The notes beneath the pieces were generated by a model. The model was not told the origin of the DNA. It made no database searches and saw only the letters and a program-made list of their open reading frames with translations. From Nonomuraea sp. MG754425 (lineage in GTDB: Bacteria > Actinomycetota > Actinomycetes > Streptosporangiales > Streptosporangiaceae): a stretch of DNA of 34,112 nt. Shown piece by piece: positions 8,482-15,331 of the stretch; positions within the stretch are counted from its first letter, which is position 1, and every line of letters begins with the position of its first letter. A program made the translations under genes and the position numbers. Location: the NCBI RefSeq assembly GCF_021699195.1, contig NZ_SSXE01000005.1, positions 78,770 to 112,881 on the forward strand, given 5' to 3'.

Positions 8482-9188
8482 TGGCGCTACTGACCCGGCC
8501 GCGAACCCACTACGAAAAGATCGGGGAGGGCAACCACAGCGAGGTGTACCACCGGCCCGGCAGCCGCTGGTGCGTCCAACTCTTCAAGATGGACTGCCCC
8601 GAGTTGACCGCGGCCAAGGTCCGCCGCGAGCACGCCTACCTGATGGAGGCGTACGCCGACATGCCCGGCCTGATTCCCTCCCAGCGGCTGTTCGCCCCGG
8701 ATGAGGATGCACATATCTCTCGGACGCTGCTGATCAAGGAGTGGGTCCAGGTCGATGCGTCGCTGCCGCTGAACCGGATTCATGGCGACGACCTCACTCC
8801 CGGCCGCCGCGCTCAGCTCCAGCAGTTCATCGGCATCACCCGCGACCTGCTGGCCCGGGGCGGCACCGAGGAGGTGTTTCTGCCGGACCTGAACGACCCT
8901 CAGTTCACCAACCTGGGATTCGACGTGGCTGGTGCTCTGCGGCTGCTGGACACCAACCGGCTCATCAGCACGGCCAAGCTGATGAGCCTGCCCAAGGGGG
9001 AGGCCCTGGACCTGGTCAAGCGGCGTATTCACGCGAAGTGGCTGCGCCGCCTGATGTACCTGGAGGCAGCGTTCGCTGGCCGGAGCAGGAGCGACCTGCG
9101 AAGCGACCCACTGTTCACCCGCTACCTCTCGCCAGCCAGCTTCGACGCCCTGTTCAACGACAGCATCGCCGTAGGCGAACTGCTGTAA
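8481..9188 (+). CDS. Protein-kinase-fold protein (phosphotransferase-like)
   Basis: 235 residues. It begins with a glycine loop (IGEGNHSEVY, residues 14-23) and a VQLFK lysine (~36), like eukaryotic-type and aminoglycoside kinases. LPDLNDPQFTN resembles the catalytic loop and LRLLDTN the DFG/DxD metal-binding segment. The length is short, with a small C-lobe. It may phosphorylate a small molecule or the product of the neighbouring glycosyltransferase, or be a pseudokinase; there is no HipA-type or classical HRD motif. ATG 8481 has GGGGGAGG 6 nt upstream and overlaps the previous stop (TGATG), hence tight coupling; GTG 8478 is possible. Confidence 0.65.
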   Translation: MALLTRPRTHYEKIGEGNHSEVYHRPGSRWCVQLFKMDCPELTAAKVRREHAYLMEAYADMPGLIPSQRLFAPDEDAHISRTLLIKEWVQVDASLPLNRIHGDDLTPGRRAQLQQFIGITRDLLARGGTEEVFLPDLNDPQFTNLGFDVAGALRLLDTNRLISTAKLMSLPKGEALDLVKRRIHAKWLRRLMYLEAAFAGRSRSDLRSDPLFTRYLSPASFDALFNDSIAVGELL

Positions 9189-9199
9189 CGCGTGCGTGG

Positions 9200-9231
9200 C
9201 GTGGCCCGAAATGACGATCTCGGGCCACGCC
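9200..9231 (+). promoter_or_regulatory. 11-bp hairpin in front of hisG
   Basis: GCGTGGCCCGA (9200-9210), a 10-nt loop and TCGGGCCACGC (9221-9231): a perfect stem between the kinase-like gene and hisG, without a U tract. It could lower or regulate read-through into hisG, or stabilise the upstream mRNA. Confidence 0.5.
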
Positions 9232-9278
9232 CCCGTGACACGATGGCATCCAATCATCGACGACACCGAGGACGTTCC

Positions 9279-10130
9279 ATGCTCCGTATCGCCATCCCGA
9301 ACAAGGGCTCCCTGTCAGCTCCGGCGTCGGAGATGCTCCGCGAGGCTGGATACCGGCAGCGAAGCGAAGCCAAAGAACTCGTCGTGGCAGATCCTGAAAA
9401 CGGGGTCGAGTTCTTCTTCCTACGGCCCCGCGACATCGCCGTCTACGTCGGATCCGGCAAGCTGGACATCGGCATCACCGGCCGTGATCTGCTGTGGGAC
9501 TCCAGGGCCGCCGCTGACGAAGTCCTCACCCTGGGCTTCGCTCCAGCGTCGTTCCACTTCGCCGGCGCACCCGGGATCGCCGAAACGATGCATGACCTCA
9601 CCGGGAAGACGATCGCGACCTCCTTCGTCGGGCTCGTCGAGAAGCATCTGGCTGAGCACGGCGTGGTCGCCGCAGGGATCGTCCACCTGGATGGCGCGGT
9701 GGAAACATCGCTGCGGCTGGGCGTCGCTGACGTGATCGCTGACGTCGTCGAGACCGGGACGACTCTGCGCAACCTCGGCCTGACCATCATCGGCAACCCG
9801 ATCATGGAGTCCGAAGCCATCGTCATCCGCCCCGCCGGAGCACGACCCGCGCAGGAAGCCGAGCAGCGCTTCTTGCGACGTCTGGAGAGCGTCCTGGTCG
9901 CGCGCCGATACGTCCTGATGGACTACGACATCCCCGTCGAAAGCGTCGAGCAAGCCATCGCGCTCACCCCCGGTCTGGAATCGCCCACCGTCTCCCCGCT
10001 CCACCGCGAGGGGTGGGTTGCGGTGCGAGCGATGGTCCCCGCTGACCAGCCCCAGGCCCTCATGGACAAGCTGGAGGCCGTCGGCGCTCGCGCCATCCTG
10101 ACCACCCGGATACACGCTTGCCGTGTCTAG
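9279..10130 (+). CDS. hisG: ATP phosphoribosyltransferase, long form (HisG)
   Basis: 283 residues, the length of the mycobacterial long form. It carries the whole signature: IPNKGSLSAPA at the N-terminus, FFFLRPRDIAVYVGSGKLD, GITGRDLLWDS, LDGAVETSLRLGVAD, the PRPP loop DVVETGTTL (155-163), and a C-terminal ACT-like regulatory domain (~207-283, with LTPGLESPT and AILTTRIHACR). The family condenses ATP with PRPP to give N1-(5-phosphoribosyl)-ATP, the first step of histidine synthesis, and is feedback-inhibited by His through the C-domain. No other his gene is nearby, and the neighbours are a glycosyltransferase and a kinase-fold protein. Since a host copy is expected, this is probably a mobile paralogue with another purpose (inference). 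GAGG precedes ATG 9279. Confidence 0.92.
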   Translation: MLRIAIPNKGSLSAPASEMLREAGYRQRSEAKELVVADPENGVEFFFLRPRDIAVYVGSGKLDIGITGRDLLWDSRAAADEVLTLGFAPASFHFAGAPGIAETMHDLTGKTIATSFVGLVEKHLAEHGVVAAGIVHLDGAVETSLRLGVADVIADVVETGTTLRNLGLTIIGNPIMESEAIVIRPAGARPAQEAEQRFLRRLESVLVARRYVLMDYDIPVESVEQAIALTPGLESPTVSPLHREGWVAVRAMVPADQPQALMDKLEAVGARAILTTRIHACRV

Positions 10131-10135
10131 ACGAT

Positions 10136-10153
10136 GAGGAGGCCCCCACCCGC
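10136..10153 (+). repeat. Right copy of direct repeat flanking the HisG cassette
   Basis: GAGGAGGCCCCCACCCGC, the same as 7011-7027 apart from one additional C. It forms the 5' arm of the terminator after hisG. Confidence 0.6.
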
Positions 10154-10190
10154 CTTGCCTCTTTGAGGCGAAGAGGGTGAGGGCCTCTTT
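10139..10190. terminator. Bidirectional terminator between hisG and the convergent membrane gene
   Basis: Arms 10139-10161 and 10165-10187 pair over 23 positions with four imperfections around a TTT loop, followed by TTT and later TTTTC. It sits between convergent stop codons (10130 and 10198) and can serve both. Confidence 0.85.
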
Positions 10191-10197
10191 CGCGTTT

Positions 10198-11052
10198 TCA
10201 CGCGTCAACCACTCCGGAGTCCCCGCCAGCAGGCTTCTCCGCGCTGTTCTGGCTCTGGGCAGGCAACATGCCCCGTAGAACCTCGGTTGTGATGGTGGCG
10301 CGCTGATCGGTCTCCAGTCGTTCGATGCCGTTGAGCAAACGTTCCGCCGCCAAGTAGCGGGAGAATTCCAGCGGCTGATCGAAGTAGGAGCGCAGGTGAG
10401 TGGCGGCAGTTTCCTGTGAGCGAACGAATGTGCGTCCGATGTAGGCGGCGAACGCCGCTGAAACCGCGCCCAAGGCACCCGTGACGACAGCGCCAGCGGT
10501 GCTCTGGGCGATAAGAGCCAGGACCGCGAAGACGACCAAGAGCGCGAAGCCAACCCCCATGGCGATCTGGGCGTTGCGGAACGACTGGCGAGCCTGGCCG
10601 GTGGCTATCTGGTGGTAGTAGTCCAGTCGCGCGTGCGTGACCTTCCACAGTGCTGGCAAAGTCAATTCGTCTGCGGCGGTCAGCTCATTCTCCGCCTCTG
10701 CCAGATCGCGCCGAGCGGCCCGCTCAGCCTCGGCCGTACCAGATGCGGGAGCCATCACGGGAGAAGATTGCGCCCGCATGTAGGCCATCTCCCAGAGCGG
10801 AAGTCGCTCCTTCGGCACTCCGACCATGACGAGTAGCTCGACCATGGTCCCTATGCTGCTAGGAGGGCGCCCTGCATAAACGAACTCCCGTGCCCTCCTC
10901 TTGAGAAAAATCGATGCCATGCTGAACGTACTATTGGGATCAGCAAGAGCGGCTTCATAGAGCGGCCCATAGGCTCGCCGCAGGTCCTCCCTAGTCTCAA
11001 TCTCGGAAGGATCATAGGTTGTGCTCACGTAACGCCCGCTGGGCTCGTTCAT
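10198..11052 (-). CDS. Membrane protein with predicted TRADD-N-associated two-helix module
   Basis: 284 residues. Residues ~20-95 are helical (REDLRRAYGPLYEAAL, SSIGTMVELLVMVGV, PLWEMAYMRAQ) and may be a degenerate HTH or death-like adaptor domain. Residues ~130-235 hold LWKVTHARLDYYHQIATGQ, two transmembrane helices (IAMGVGFALLVVFAVLAL; VVTGALGAVSAAFAAYI) and SYFDQPLEFSRYLAAERLL. From memory this matches the TRADD-N-associated membrane module described in predicted prokaryotic conflict proteins. If right, it would be a membrane effector or sensor anchored after an N-terminal adaptor; activity is unknown. Codon third positions are less G/C-rich than in the neighbours, suggesting separate acquisition. 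GGAAG lies about 11 nt before the ATG. Confidence 0.65.
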   Translation of the reverse strand: MNEPSGRYVSTTYDPSEIETREDLRRAYGPLYEAALADPNSTFSMASIFLKRRAREFVYAGRPPSSIGTMVELLVMVGVPKERLPLWEMAYMRAQSSPVMAPASGTAEAERAARRDLAEAENELTAADELTLPALWKVTHARLDYYHQIATGQARQSFRNAQIAMGVGFALLVVFAVLALIAQSTAGAVVTGALGAVSAAFAAYIGRTFVRSQETAATHLRSYFDQPLEFSRYLAAERLLNGIERLETDQRATITTEVLRGMLPAQSQNSAEKPAGGDSGVVDA

Positions 11053-11159
11053 GCTAACTCAACTTCCGAATGTCGTTCTGCTCCGCCACGGTTCAACAGA
11101 ATGGGACCGAGTTTCCACATGTTCAGGCCCCACCATCCTCCATTAGAGGACCGAAGTCT

Positions 11160-11179
11160 CATCGTCGTCCGAGACGATG
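11160..11179. promoter_or_regulatory. Inverted repeat in the gap upstream of the TRADD-type gene
   Basis: CATCGTC (11160-11166), 6-nt loop, GACGATG (11173-11179). It lies in the 270-bp stretch between the GntR stop and the membrane-protein start, both on the minus strand. No gene is convincing in that stretch. The repeat could be an operator or the end of the gntR transcript. Confidence 0.3.
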
Positions 11180-11322
11180 GAATGAGTTGGGCGAGTCTGC
11201 TCATCATCGGGTTCGTTGCTCAAAAAAGCGAGCGCGGCGGTAAAGCCATGCATCTGTGGCACTCTTTCAGACCTGTTGGGGTGTGGGCATTCGGCTGCAC
11301 CATGCTCTCGACCAGCGGCACG

Positions 11323-12081
11323 TCAGACAGGAAGTTGCTCCTCAGCGAACTGGACGCGATTCGGGTTGGCCACGATCCTTAGCAGTTCCGCCGCCCGGCC
11401 GCGCTCGTCCGCGATGACCTGGCCAGCCGTCAGGACCCACGACCCCTTGGCCAGCTTGAGCCGCGCGGCCTCATCATCGGCAGCGAGCCGCGCCCGGACC
11501 GTGCGCCGGGTGACCGCCGCGGGGGAGTGGCCGGCCTGGGTCAGCGTGGCGTAGATGCCGCCGGGCACCTTCTGCTCGCGCTCGATCGGCGTGCCCTTGA
11601 CCAACTCGTGCGGGTAGATCGCCTCATCCAGCCGGACCGGGACGTCGCCAACGAAGGCACTCCGGGCCCGGATCACGGTCTCGGTGCCGGTGGCGATGCC
11701 AAGCAGGTCGGCCACCTCCTGGTCGGCGCGGCCGGGAGTGACGGAGGTGGTCACCATGCGCCCGTCGAGGCCGGCCGCGGTGCAGCACTCGGACCAGGGA
11801 AGGGGGCCGTGGCCGAGGGGGTTGTGCAGGACCAAGTCCACGATCTTCGGGTTGGGGTCGAGGACGAGCATGCCGTAGCGAGGGACGCGCCGGATCAGTC
11901 CGTCCGCGACGAGGAGTTTGTAGGCGCGGCTGAGGGTGTTGGTGGAGATGCCGTGGCGGGCCATGAGCTTGTTGGCGTTCGGCAGGTAGGAGCCGGGCGA
12001 GTACGCACCTTCGATGATCTTGCGGCGGAGGTCGTCGGCTACGTCGCGATAAGTGGTGTCGGCGGCGGGCATGAACCGCAT
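11323..12081 (-). CDS. GntR-family repressor with UTRA effector domain (first)
   Basis: 252 residues. An N-terminal GntR winged helix (~8-75: TYRDVADDLRRKIIEGAYSP, then ISTNTLSRAYKLLVADGLIRR) is followed by a UTRA ligand-binding domain (~90-245, with PVRLDEAIYPHELVKGTPI). UTRA members bind a small molecule and release DNA. In AICE-type elements related proteins (KorSA of pSAM2) repress transfer and activation genes. No ribosome-binding site precedes ATG 12081 or the in-frame ATG 12072, so it may be leaderless. A near-perfect palindrome abuts the start, suggesting autoregulation. Confidence 0.85.
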   Translation of the reverse strand: MRFMPAADTTYRDVADDLRRKIIEGAYSPGSYLPNANKLMARHGISTNTLSRAYKLLVADGLIRRVPRYGMLVLDPNPKIVDLVLHNPLGHGPLPWSECCTAAGLDGRMVTTSVTPGRADQEVADLLGIATGTETVIRARSAFVGDVPVRLDEAIYPHELVKGTPIEREQKVPGGIYATLTQAGHSPAAVTRRTVRARLAADDEAARLKLAKGSWVLTAGQVIADERGRAAELLRIVANPNRVQFAEEQLPV

Positions 12082-12095
12082 GTTATGCGCATGAC
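12082..12095. promoter_or_regulatory. Palindromic operator candidate for the first GntR gene
   Basis: GTTATGCGCATGAC is a 14-bp palindrome with a single mismatched pair, centred on ATGCGCAT and directly adjoining the start codon at 12081. That fits GntR autorepression. The remainder of the gap to 12296 shows no gene. Confidence 0.45.
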
Positions 12096-12296
12096 AACGA
12101 ACTGTCGAGCTGGCTCTGCGGCCTCACACGGCAGTGATCAGCTCGTTGAGCGCCTGCGGTTGAGCAGGCCACCGCGACAATGGGATCCTCCAGTTGGTGG
12201 CGACGACGCTATGAACATCGGGCTATGCATGATCCGGTGCCACGTGTCGCTCCCTACCGCAAGGGCACCAGACGTTCGTCAGGCATCCACCCGAAT

Positions 12297-13547
12297 TTAC
12301 TGGGCTGTCGCCAACGGTGCTTTCCCGTGAGGCGATGTGAGGTCGCGCAACTCGTCGAGGTAGGCTCGCACCTCCGGCTGGTCGGCATGGTCGGTACCCA
12401 CCGCGCGTACCAGCTCTTTCGACGACATGATCAGATGAGGGACAGATCGACGCTGGGCCTTAAGCGACCGATGCCCGTAGCTCATTGCTTGCTCGATATC
12501 CCCACGGCGGGCAGCGATCACGCCGAGCGTCAGCCGTGCCTCTGAGATCCGCATCGGCGCCAGTTCCTCGCCGTCCGCGCTCGTGTGCGCCCGGATCACC
12601 TCTCCCGCGTACAGTTCGGCACGCTCGTTCTCTCCCAGGATGCGGTACGCATCCATGCTGTAGAAGTCATACTTCAACGGGTCGATGTTGAAGTGGTTGT
12701 CCAGGTTGTCCGGCACCGCCAGGCTCTCCAGAACCCTGCGGCCCTGGTCGAGCGCAACCTCGACCTGACGGCGGTCTCCGATCCGCGCCCACGCTTTTGC
12801 CTTCTGCGCGTACAACTGCACCGCCACCCCGAGCCCGCCGGCGACGGCCAGGCCCCGGTCGGATGCGGCGATCACGCTACGGTAGTCGCCGCGGGTGAGC
12901 GCGAACCATGCGGCCATCTCATGCGCCCAAGCCTGGATGCCGCCATTCTCGGCCTCAAGGCCCATGGACAGCGCGGCCTGCCGGGTCGCTTCGGCAGCGC
13001 GTTCGTCTCCGCTGTCGGCTTCGACGCAGCCGACCAGAAGGGCGAGCCAGCCCGCGAGGCTGAGCACGTTGCGGTGCTGCTTGAGGGTGAGCCGGTGGTC
13101 GAGGACGGTCGTGAGTCGGGTGAGCCACTGACGGCCCTCGATAAGCAGTTGCCCGGCGGGCAGATGCGGATAGTCGGAGCAGAGCTGGTCCACGGTGATG
13201 TGGAGACCGTCGATCGTGGCGTCATCGACGGTCGAGGCCCGCAACCTAGTGATGATCTCCAGTGTGCCCAGTTCGGCGGCCGATTTGTCGCGCCCATGGT
13301 CACGCGGGCTCAGGGGGAACATCGCGCGGGTGACTGTGCCAAATGTGGCCGCGATCAGCGGCGCGTAAAAGTTGTCCGGGTGGACTTCTCCTGACTCCCA
13401 GCGCTGCCACGACCTCTTGAGCGACGTGAAGTCAGGTAGGGGCTCGCTTGTGTGAGTGGCCAGAGCGTGGACGGCGTCGTCCTGAGTCCATCCTCGCGCG
13501 AGGCGTTCGGCGCGGATGCGTCGCGCCCATGCAGGGCGGTCGTCCAT
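12297..13547 (-). CDS. XRE-type HTH regulator with TPR-like helical repeats
   Basis: 416 residues. The N-terminal helix-turn-helix (~5-75: WARRIRAERLARGWTQDDAV, then SLKRSWQRWESGEVHP) is of the actinobacterial XRE type. Residues ~90-410 are alpha-helical repeats resembling TPRs (AEATRQAALSMGLEAE, AWARIGDRRQVEVALDQGRR, LGVIAARRGDIEQAM). Such proteins are transcription regulators in which the TPR part binds a peptide or partner, as in quorum-type control; the ligand is unknown. AGGAGG lies 6 nt before the ATG. It lies between two GntR genes on the same strand and completes a regulatory block. Confidence 0.8.
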   Translation of the reverse strand: MDDRPAWARRIRAERLARGWTQDDAVHALATHTSEPLPDFTSLKRSWQRWESGEVHPDNFYAPLIAATFGTVTRAMFPLSPRDHGRDKSAAELGTLEIITRLRASTVDDATIDGLHITVDQLCSDYPHLPAGQLLIEGRQWLTRLTTVLDHRLTLKQHRNVLSLAGWLALLVGCVEADSGDERAAEATRQAALSMGLEAENGGIQAWAHEMAAWFALTRGDYRSVIAASDRGLAVAGGLGVAVQLYAQKAKAWARIGDRRQVEVALDQGRRVLESLAVPDNLDNHFNIDPLKYDFYSMDAYRILGENERAELYAGEVIRAHTSADGEELAPMRISEARLTLGVIAARRGDIEQAMSYGHRSLKAQRRSVPHLIMSSKELVRAVGTDHADQPEVRAYLDELRDLTSPHGKAPLATAQ

Positions 13548-13625
13548 GTGGTGCCTCCTGCGGCGGGGAGCCCAGACGGTGTTGTACCCAATGTGCTACA
13601 TCGAGGGAGATCATGGAGGACGACA

Positions 13626-13655
13626 ACTAGACGACATCCTTGGCTGTCGTCTAGT
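13626..13655. promoter_or_regulatory. Perfect 11-bp inverted repeat between regulator genes
   Basis: ACTAGACGACA (13626-13636), 8-nt spacer, TGTCGTCTAGT (13645-13655). It lies between the GntR stop at 13706 and the XRE start at 13547. There is no U tract on either side, so an operator is more likely than a terminator. Its GTCTAGT half recurs in the palindrome at 14517-14530. Confidence 0.5.
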
Positions 13656-13705
13656 CACGCGTTCGTGTGCAGGTGGAACGTCAAGGCATGGACAGCCAGT
13701 CGCCC

Positions 13706-14485
13706 TTATCCGCCGGAGCGGCTCAGTGGCAGACCGTCAAAGACCACCGCTACGCGGGTCGGGTCAATCACCATACGGAGCCACTCCACTCGCCGGTCTT
13801 CCTGATCGCGAGTGAGCCGGTCCAACGTCAGCACCGGGGCTCCCGGCGCCAGCGTCAGATCTGCCGACTCCTCGCCAGTGGCCGGCCGGGCAGACAGCGA
13901 CTCGTCCGCGCTCGTCGGGATGATCCCGGCGGCGCGCATCGCCGCGTACACGCCGCCCACGACCTTCTCCTGTCCAGCCAGCGGGGTTCCCTCCACGAGC
14001 CGGGCGGGGTAGTAGGCGGTGTGGATCTGGCAGGCGCGGTCGTCCAGGATGGCGTGCCGGGAGCGGCGGACCACGGTGTCGGTGCCCTCTTGCAGGCCGA
14101 GCGCTTCGGCCACTTCGGCGTCGGCGGGTTCCTGTGCGACCTCGATGGTCACCATGGAGCCGGTCACTCCGGCCTGCTGGCAGGCGGTTTCCCAAGGGCC
14201 GAGCTGGCCGCCGGGTTCGAGGACGGCGTGGTAGCGCGAAAGGGGAACGCGGACAGGTTTCCAGTCGAGGACGAAGACGCCTTGGCCGCGCACTCCGGTG
14301 ACGAGTCTTTCGCCTCGGAGTTGGCCCAGGGCGGCGCTCATCGTGGCTCGGGCGACGCCGTACTCGTCGCACAGGTCGGACTGGGTGGGCAGTGGCGTGC
14401 CCACGGGGAACTCTCCGCTCTTGATGCGCTGACGCAGGTCGGCGGCGATCTTCCCGTACTGGGTGGTGGCCATGGTGGTGGTCAT
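13706..14485 (-). CDS. GntR-family repressor with UTRA domain (KorSA-like)
   Basis: 259 residues. The N-terminal winged helix (~8-78: YGKIAADLRQRIKSGEFPVG, then ARATMSAALGQLRGERLVTG) is followed by a UTRA domain (~85-250, ending WLRMVIDPTRVAVVFDGLPL). It is divergent from the rightward operon that begins at ~14576, the arrangement expected of a KorSA-type repressor that holds transfer genes off in the integrated state. GAGGAGG lies immediately before ATG 14485; the in-frame ATG 14473 is 12 nt further in, and its spacing also permits initiation. Palindromes at 14517-14530 and 14567-14593 are the likely targets. Confidence 0.85.
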   Translation of the reverse strand: MTTTMATTQYGKIAADLRQRIKSGEFPVGTPLPTQSDLCDEYGVARATMSAALGQLRGERLVTGVRGQGVFVLDWKPVRVPLSRYHAVLEPGGQLGPWETACQQAGVTGSMVTIEVAQEPADAEVAEALGLQEGTDTVVRRSRHAILDDRACQIHTAYYPARLVEGTPLAGQEKVVGGVYAAMRAAGIIPTSADESLSARPATGEESADLTLAPGAPVLTLDRLTRDQEDRRVEWLRMVIDPTRVAVVFDGLPLSRSGG

Positions 14486-14516
14486 CTCCTCCTCAGAGGC
14501 GTATTGCGCAGATCCT

Positions 14517-14530
14517 CAAGTCTAGTCTTG
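14517..14530. promoter_or_regulatory. Palindromic operator candidate for the KorSA-like gene
   Basis: CAAGTCTAGTCTTG: 14 bp, symmetric except for one pair, 32 bp upstream of the gntR start in the divergent intergenic region. It shares TCTAG with the inverted repeats at 13626-13655 and 14567-14593. Confidence 0.45.
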
Positions 14531-14540
14531 CGATTCTCTC

Positions 14541-14593
14541 TTGACAGTAGGCGGGGTAGGATCCACTCTAAGAATGTGGATCGCATTCCTAGA
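14541..14593 (+). promoter_or_regulatory. Promoter and operator candidate of the rightward transfer operon
   Basis: TTGACA (14541-14546) is a consensus -35 box; a -10 is not clear, TCTAAG at 14567 being the best but at 20 bp spacing. Two nested inverted repeats overlap: GATCCAC/GTGGATC (14560-14566 and 14576-14582) and TCTAAGAATG/CATTCCTAGA (14567-14576 and 14584-14593, one mismatch). Both would cover the transcription start, as expected for repression. Confidence 0.45.
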
Positions 14594-14758
14594 TCACTTC
14601 CGCTCGCGGGGGTGGCGGGCTCCATCACGATCAACGCCGCCACCGGGCTACCACTGGGTCACCTGGCCTGCCCCACCTGCCAAGTGACCTGGAAAGCGTT
14701 CGTCTCACCCAACTGCTGGATGTGCGGACGCGCAGGCCGATCCTGGACCAGTCCTTAG
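14576..14758 (+). CDS. Small zinc-ribbon protein
   Basis: 60 residues from GTG 14576, or 48 from GTG 14612. It contains HLACPTCQVTW and CWMCGRAG, two Cys-x2-Cys knuckles about 15 residues apart, a treble-clef or zinc-ribbon arrangement. It ends WTSP at the TAG 14756-14758. No good ribosome-binding site precedes GTG 14576, and with TTGACA at 14541 the message may be leaderless. It is the first gene of the rightward operon, divergent from the KorSA-like repressor; a DNA- or protein-binding accessory role is likely but unproven. Confidence 0.5.
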   Translation: MDRIPRSLPLAGVAGSITINAATGLPLGHLACPTCQVTWKAFVSPNCWMCGRAGRSWTSP

Positions 14759-14771
14759 AACGAAGGGGTCT

Positions 14772-14792
14772 CCCGGTGTCGTAACCACCGGG
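14772..14792 (+). repeat. Hairpin copy 1 with loop TCGTAAC
   Basis: CCCGGTG, loop TCGTAAC, CACCGGG: a perfect 7-bp stem. The 15-nt core GGTGTCGTAACCACC is identical to copy 2 54 bp downstream. It lies in the 130-bp gap before the whiB-like gene. Confidence 0.65.
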
Positions 14793-14825
14793 CCTAGCCC
14801 CGCACCACCGCACCAAACGCAAGAC

Positions 14826-14854
14826 GGTCCCCGGTGTCGTAACCACCAGGGACC
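14826..14854 (+). repeat. Hairpin copy 2 with loop TCGTAAC
   Basis: GGTCCC-C-GGTG, loop TCGTAAC, CACC-A-GGGACC: an 11-bp stem with one internal mismatch. The core is the same as in copy 1 while the flanking stem bases differ but still pair, so the structure is maintained. Confidence 0.65.
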
Positions 14855-14890
14855 GCCGTATCAGGCTCTCCTCGCGAAAGGTCCTGCCTG

Positions 14891-15331
14891 ATGTCCACCA
14901 TCATCGCATCACGCCCGCCTGGCGTGAACCACCAGCCGACCCCCAAGCCGCGCCTGCCGCTGGAGATGCGGCTCCGCAACGAGCGCCGCAAGCTCGTCCC
15001 GAAGCTCGCCGTGCTCGACCGGCCGTGCCGCCCCGACGCCACCGCCTGGGACGAGAACGGCACCCAGGAAGAAGCCCGCGCTCTCTGCAACGGTTGTCCC
15101 ATCCAGGCCGCATGCGGGACGGTCGCCGTCATCGACGAGACCTTCGCTCTCATCGACAAGCGCATGTCCGCCCTCCACGCGATCGTATCCGGCACCCGCG
15201 GCGGCGCGACCGCCCGCGCTCGCCGACCGGCCGTGCGCAAGCTGGCCGACCGGATCATCACCGACCGCATGGAGCGCGCCGAGCAGGCCCGCGCCGAAGC
15301 CGAAGCCAAGAAGGCGGGGGCGGCGGCGTGA
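14891..15331 (+). CDS. WhiB-like iron-sulfur regulator
   Basis: 146 residues. Four cysteines, C46, C66, C69 and C75 (LCNGCPIQAAC), have the WhiB spacing C-x19-C-x2-C-x5-C that holds a [4Fe-4S] cluster. The usual G(V/I)WGG turn is replaced by IVSGTRGG, followed by a basic, Arg/Ala-rich tail (~100-146) that may bind DNA or the sigma factor. WhiB proteins act with the principal sigma factor; actinophages and mobile elements often carry them. GAAAGG lies 10 nt before ATG 14891, and the stop overlaps the next gene by 4 nt (GTGA). It may activate the transfer operon (inference). Confidence 0.8.
   Translation: MSTIIASRPPGVNHQPTPKPRLPLEMRLRNERRKLVPKLAVLDRPCRPDATAWDENGTQEEARALCNGCPIQAACGTVAVIDETFALIDKRMSALHAIVSGTRGGATARARRPAVRKLADRIITDRMERAEQARAEAEAKKAGAAA

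Noticed and set aside
8481..9188. HipA-type toxin
   Set aside because: It has a kinase-like glycine loop and catalytic segments but none of the HipA-specific motifs, and no HipB-type partner is adjacent.
11101..11382. A 93-codon plus-strand frame between the membrane gene and the GntR gene
   Set aside because: No ribosome-binding site, poor composition, and it runs antisense into the GntR gene.
12082..12296. Possible small gene between the first GntR and the XRE regulator
   Set aside because: Frames are short and lack coding bias or a ribosome-binding site; only the palindrome next to the GntR start stands out.
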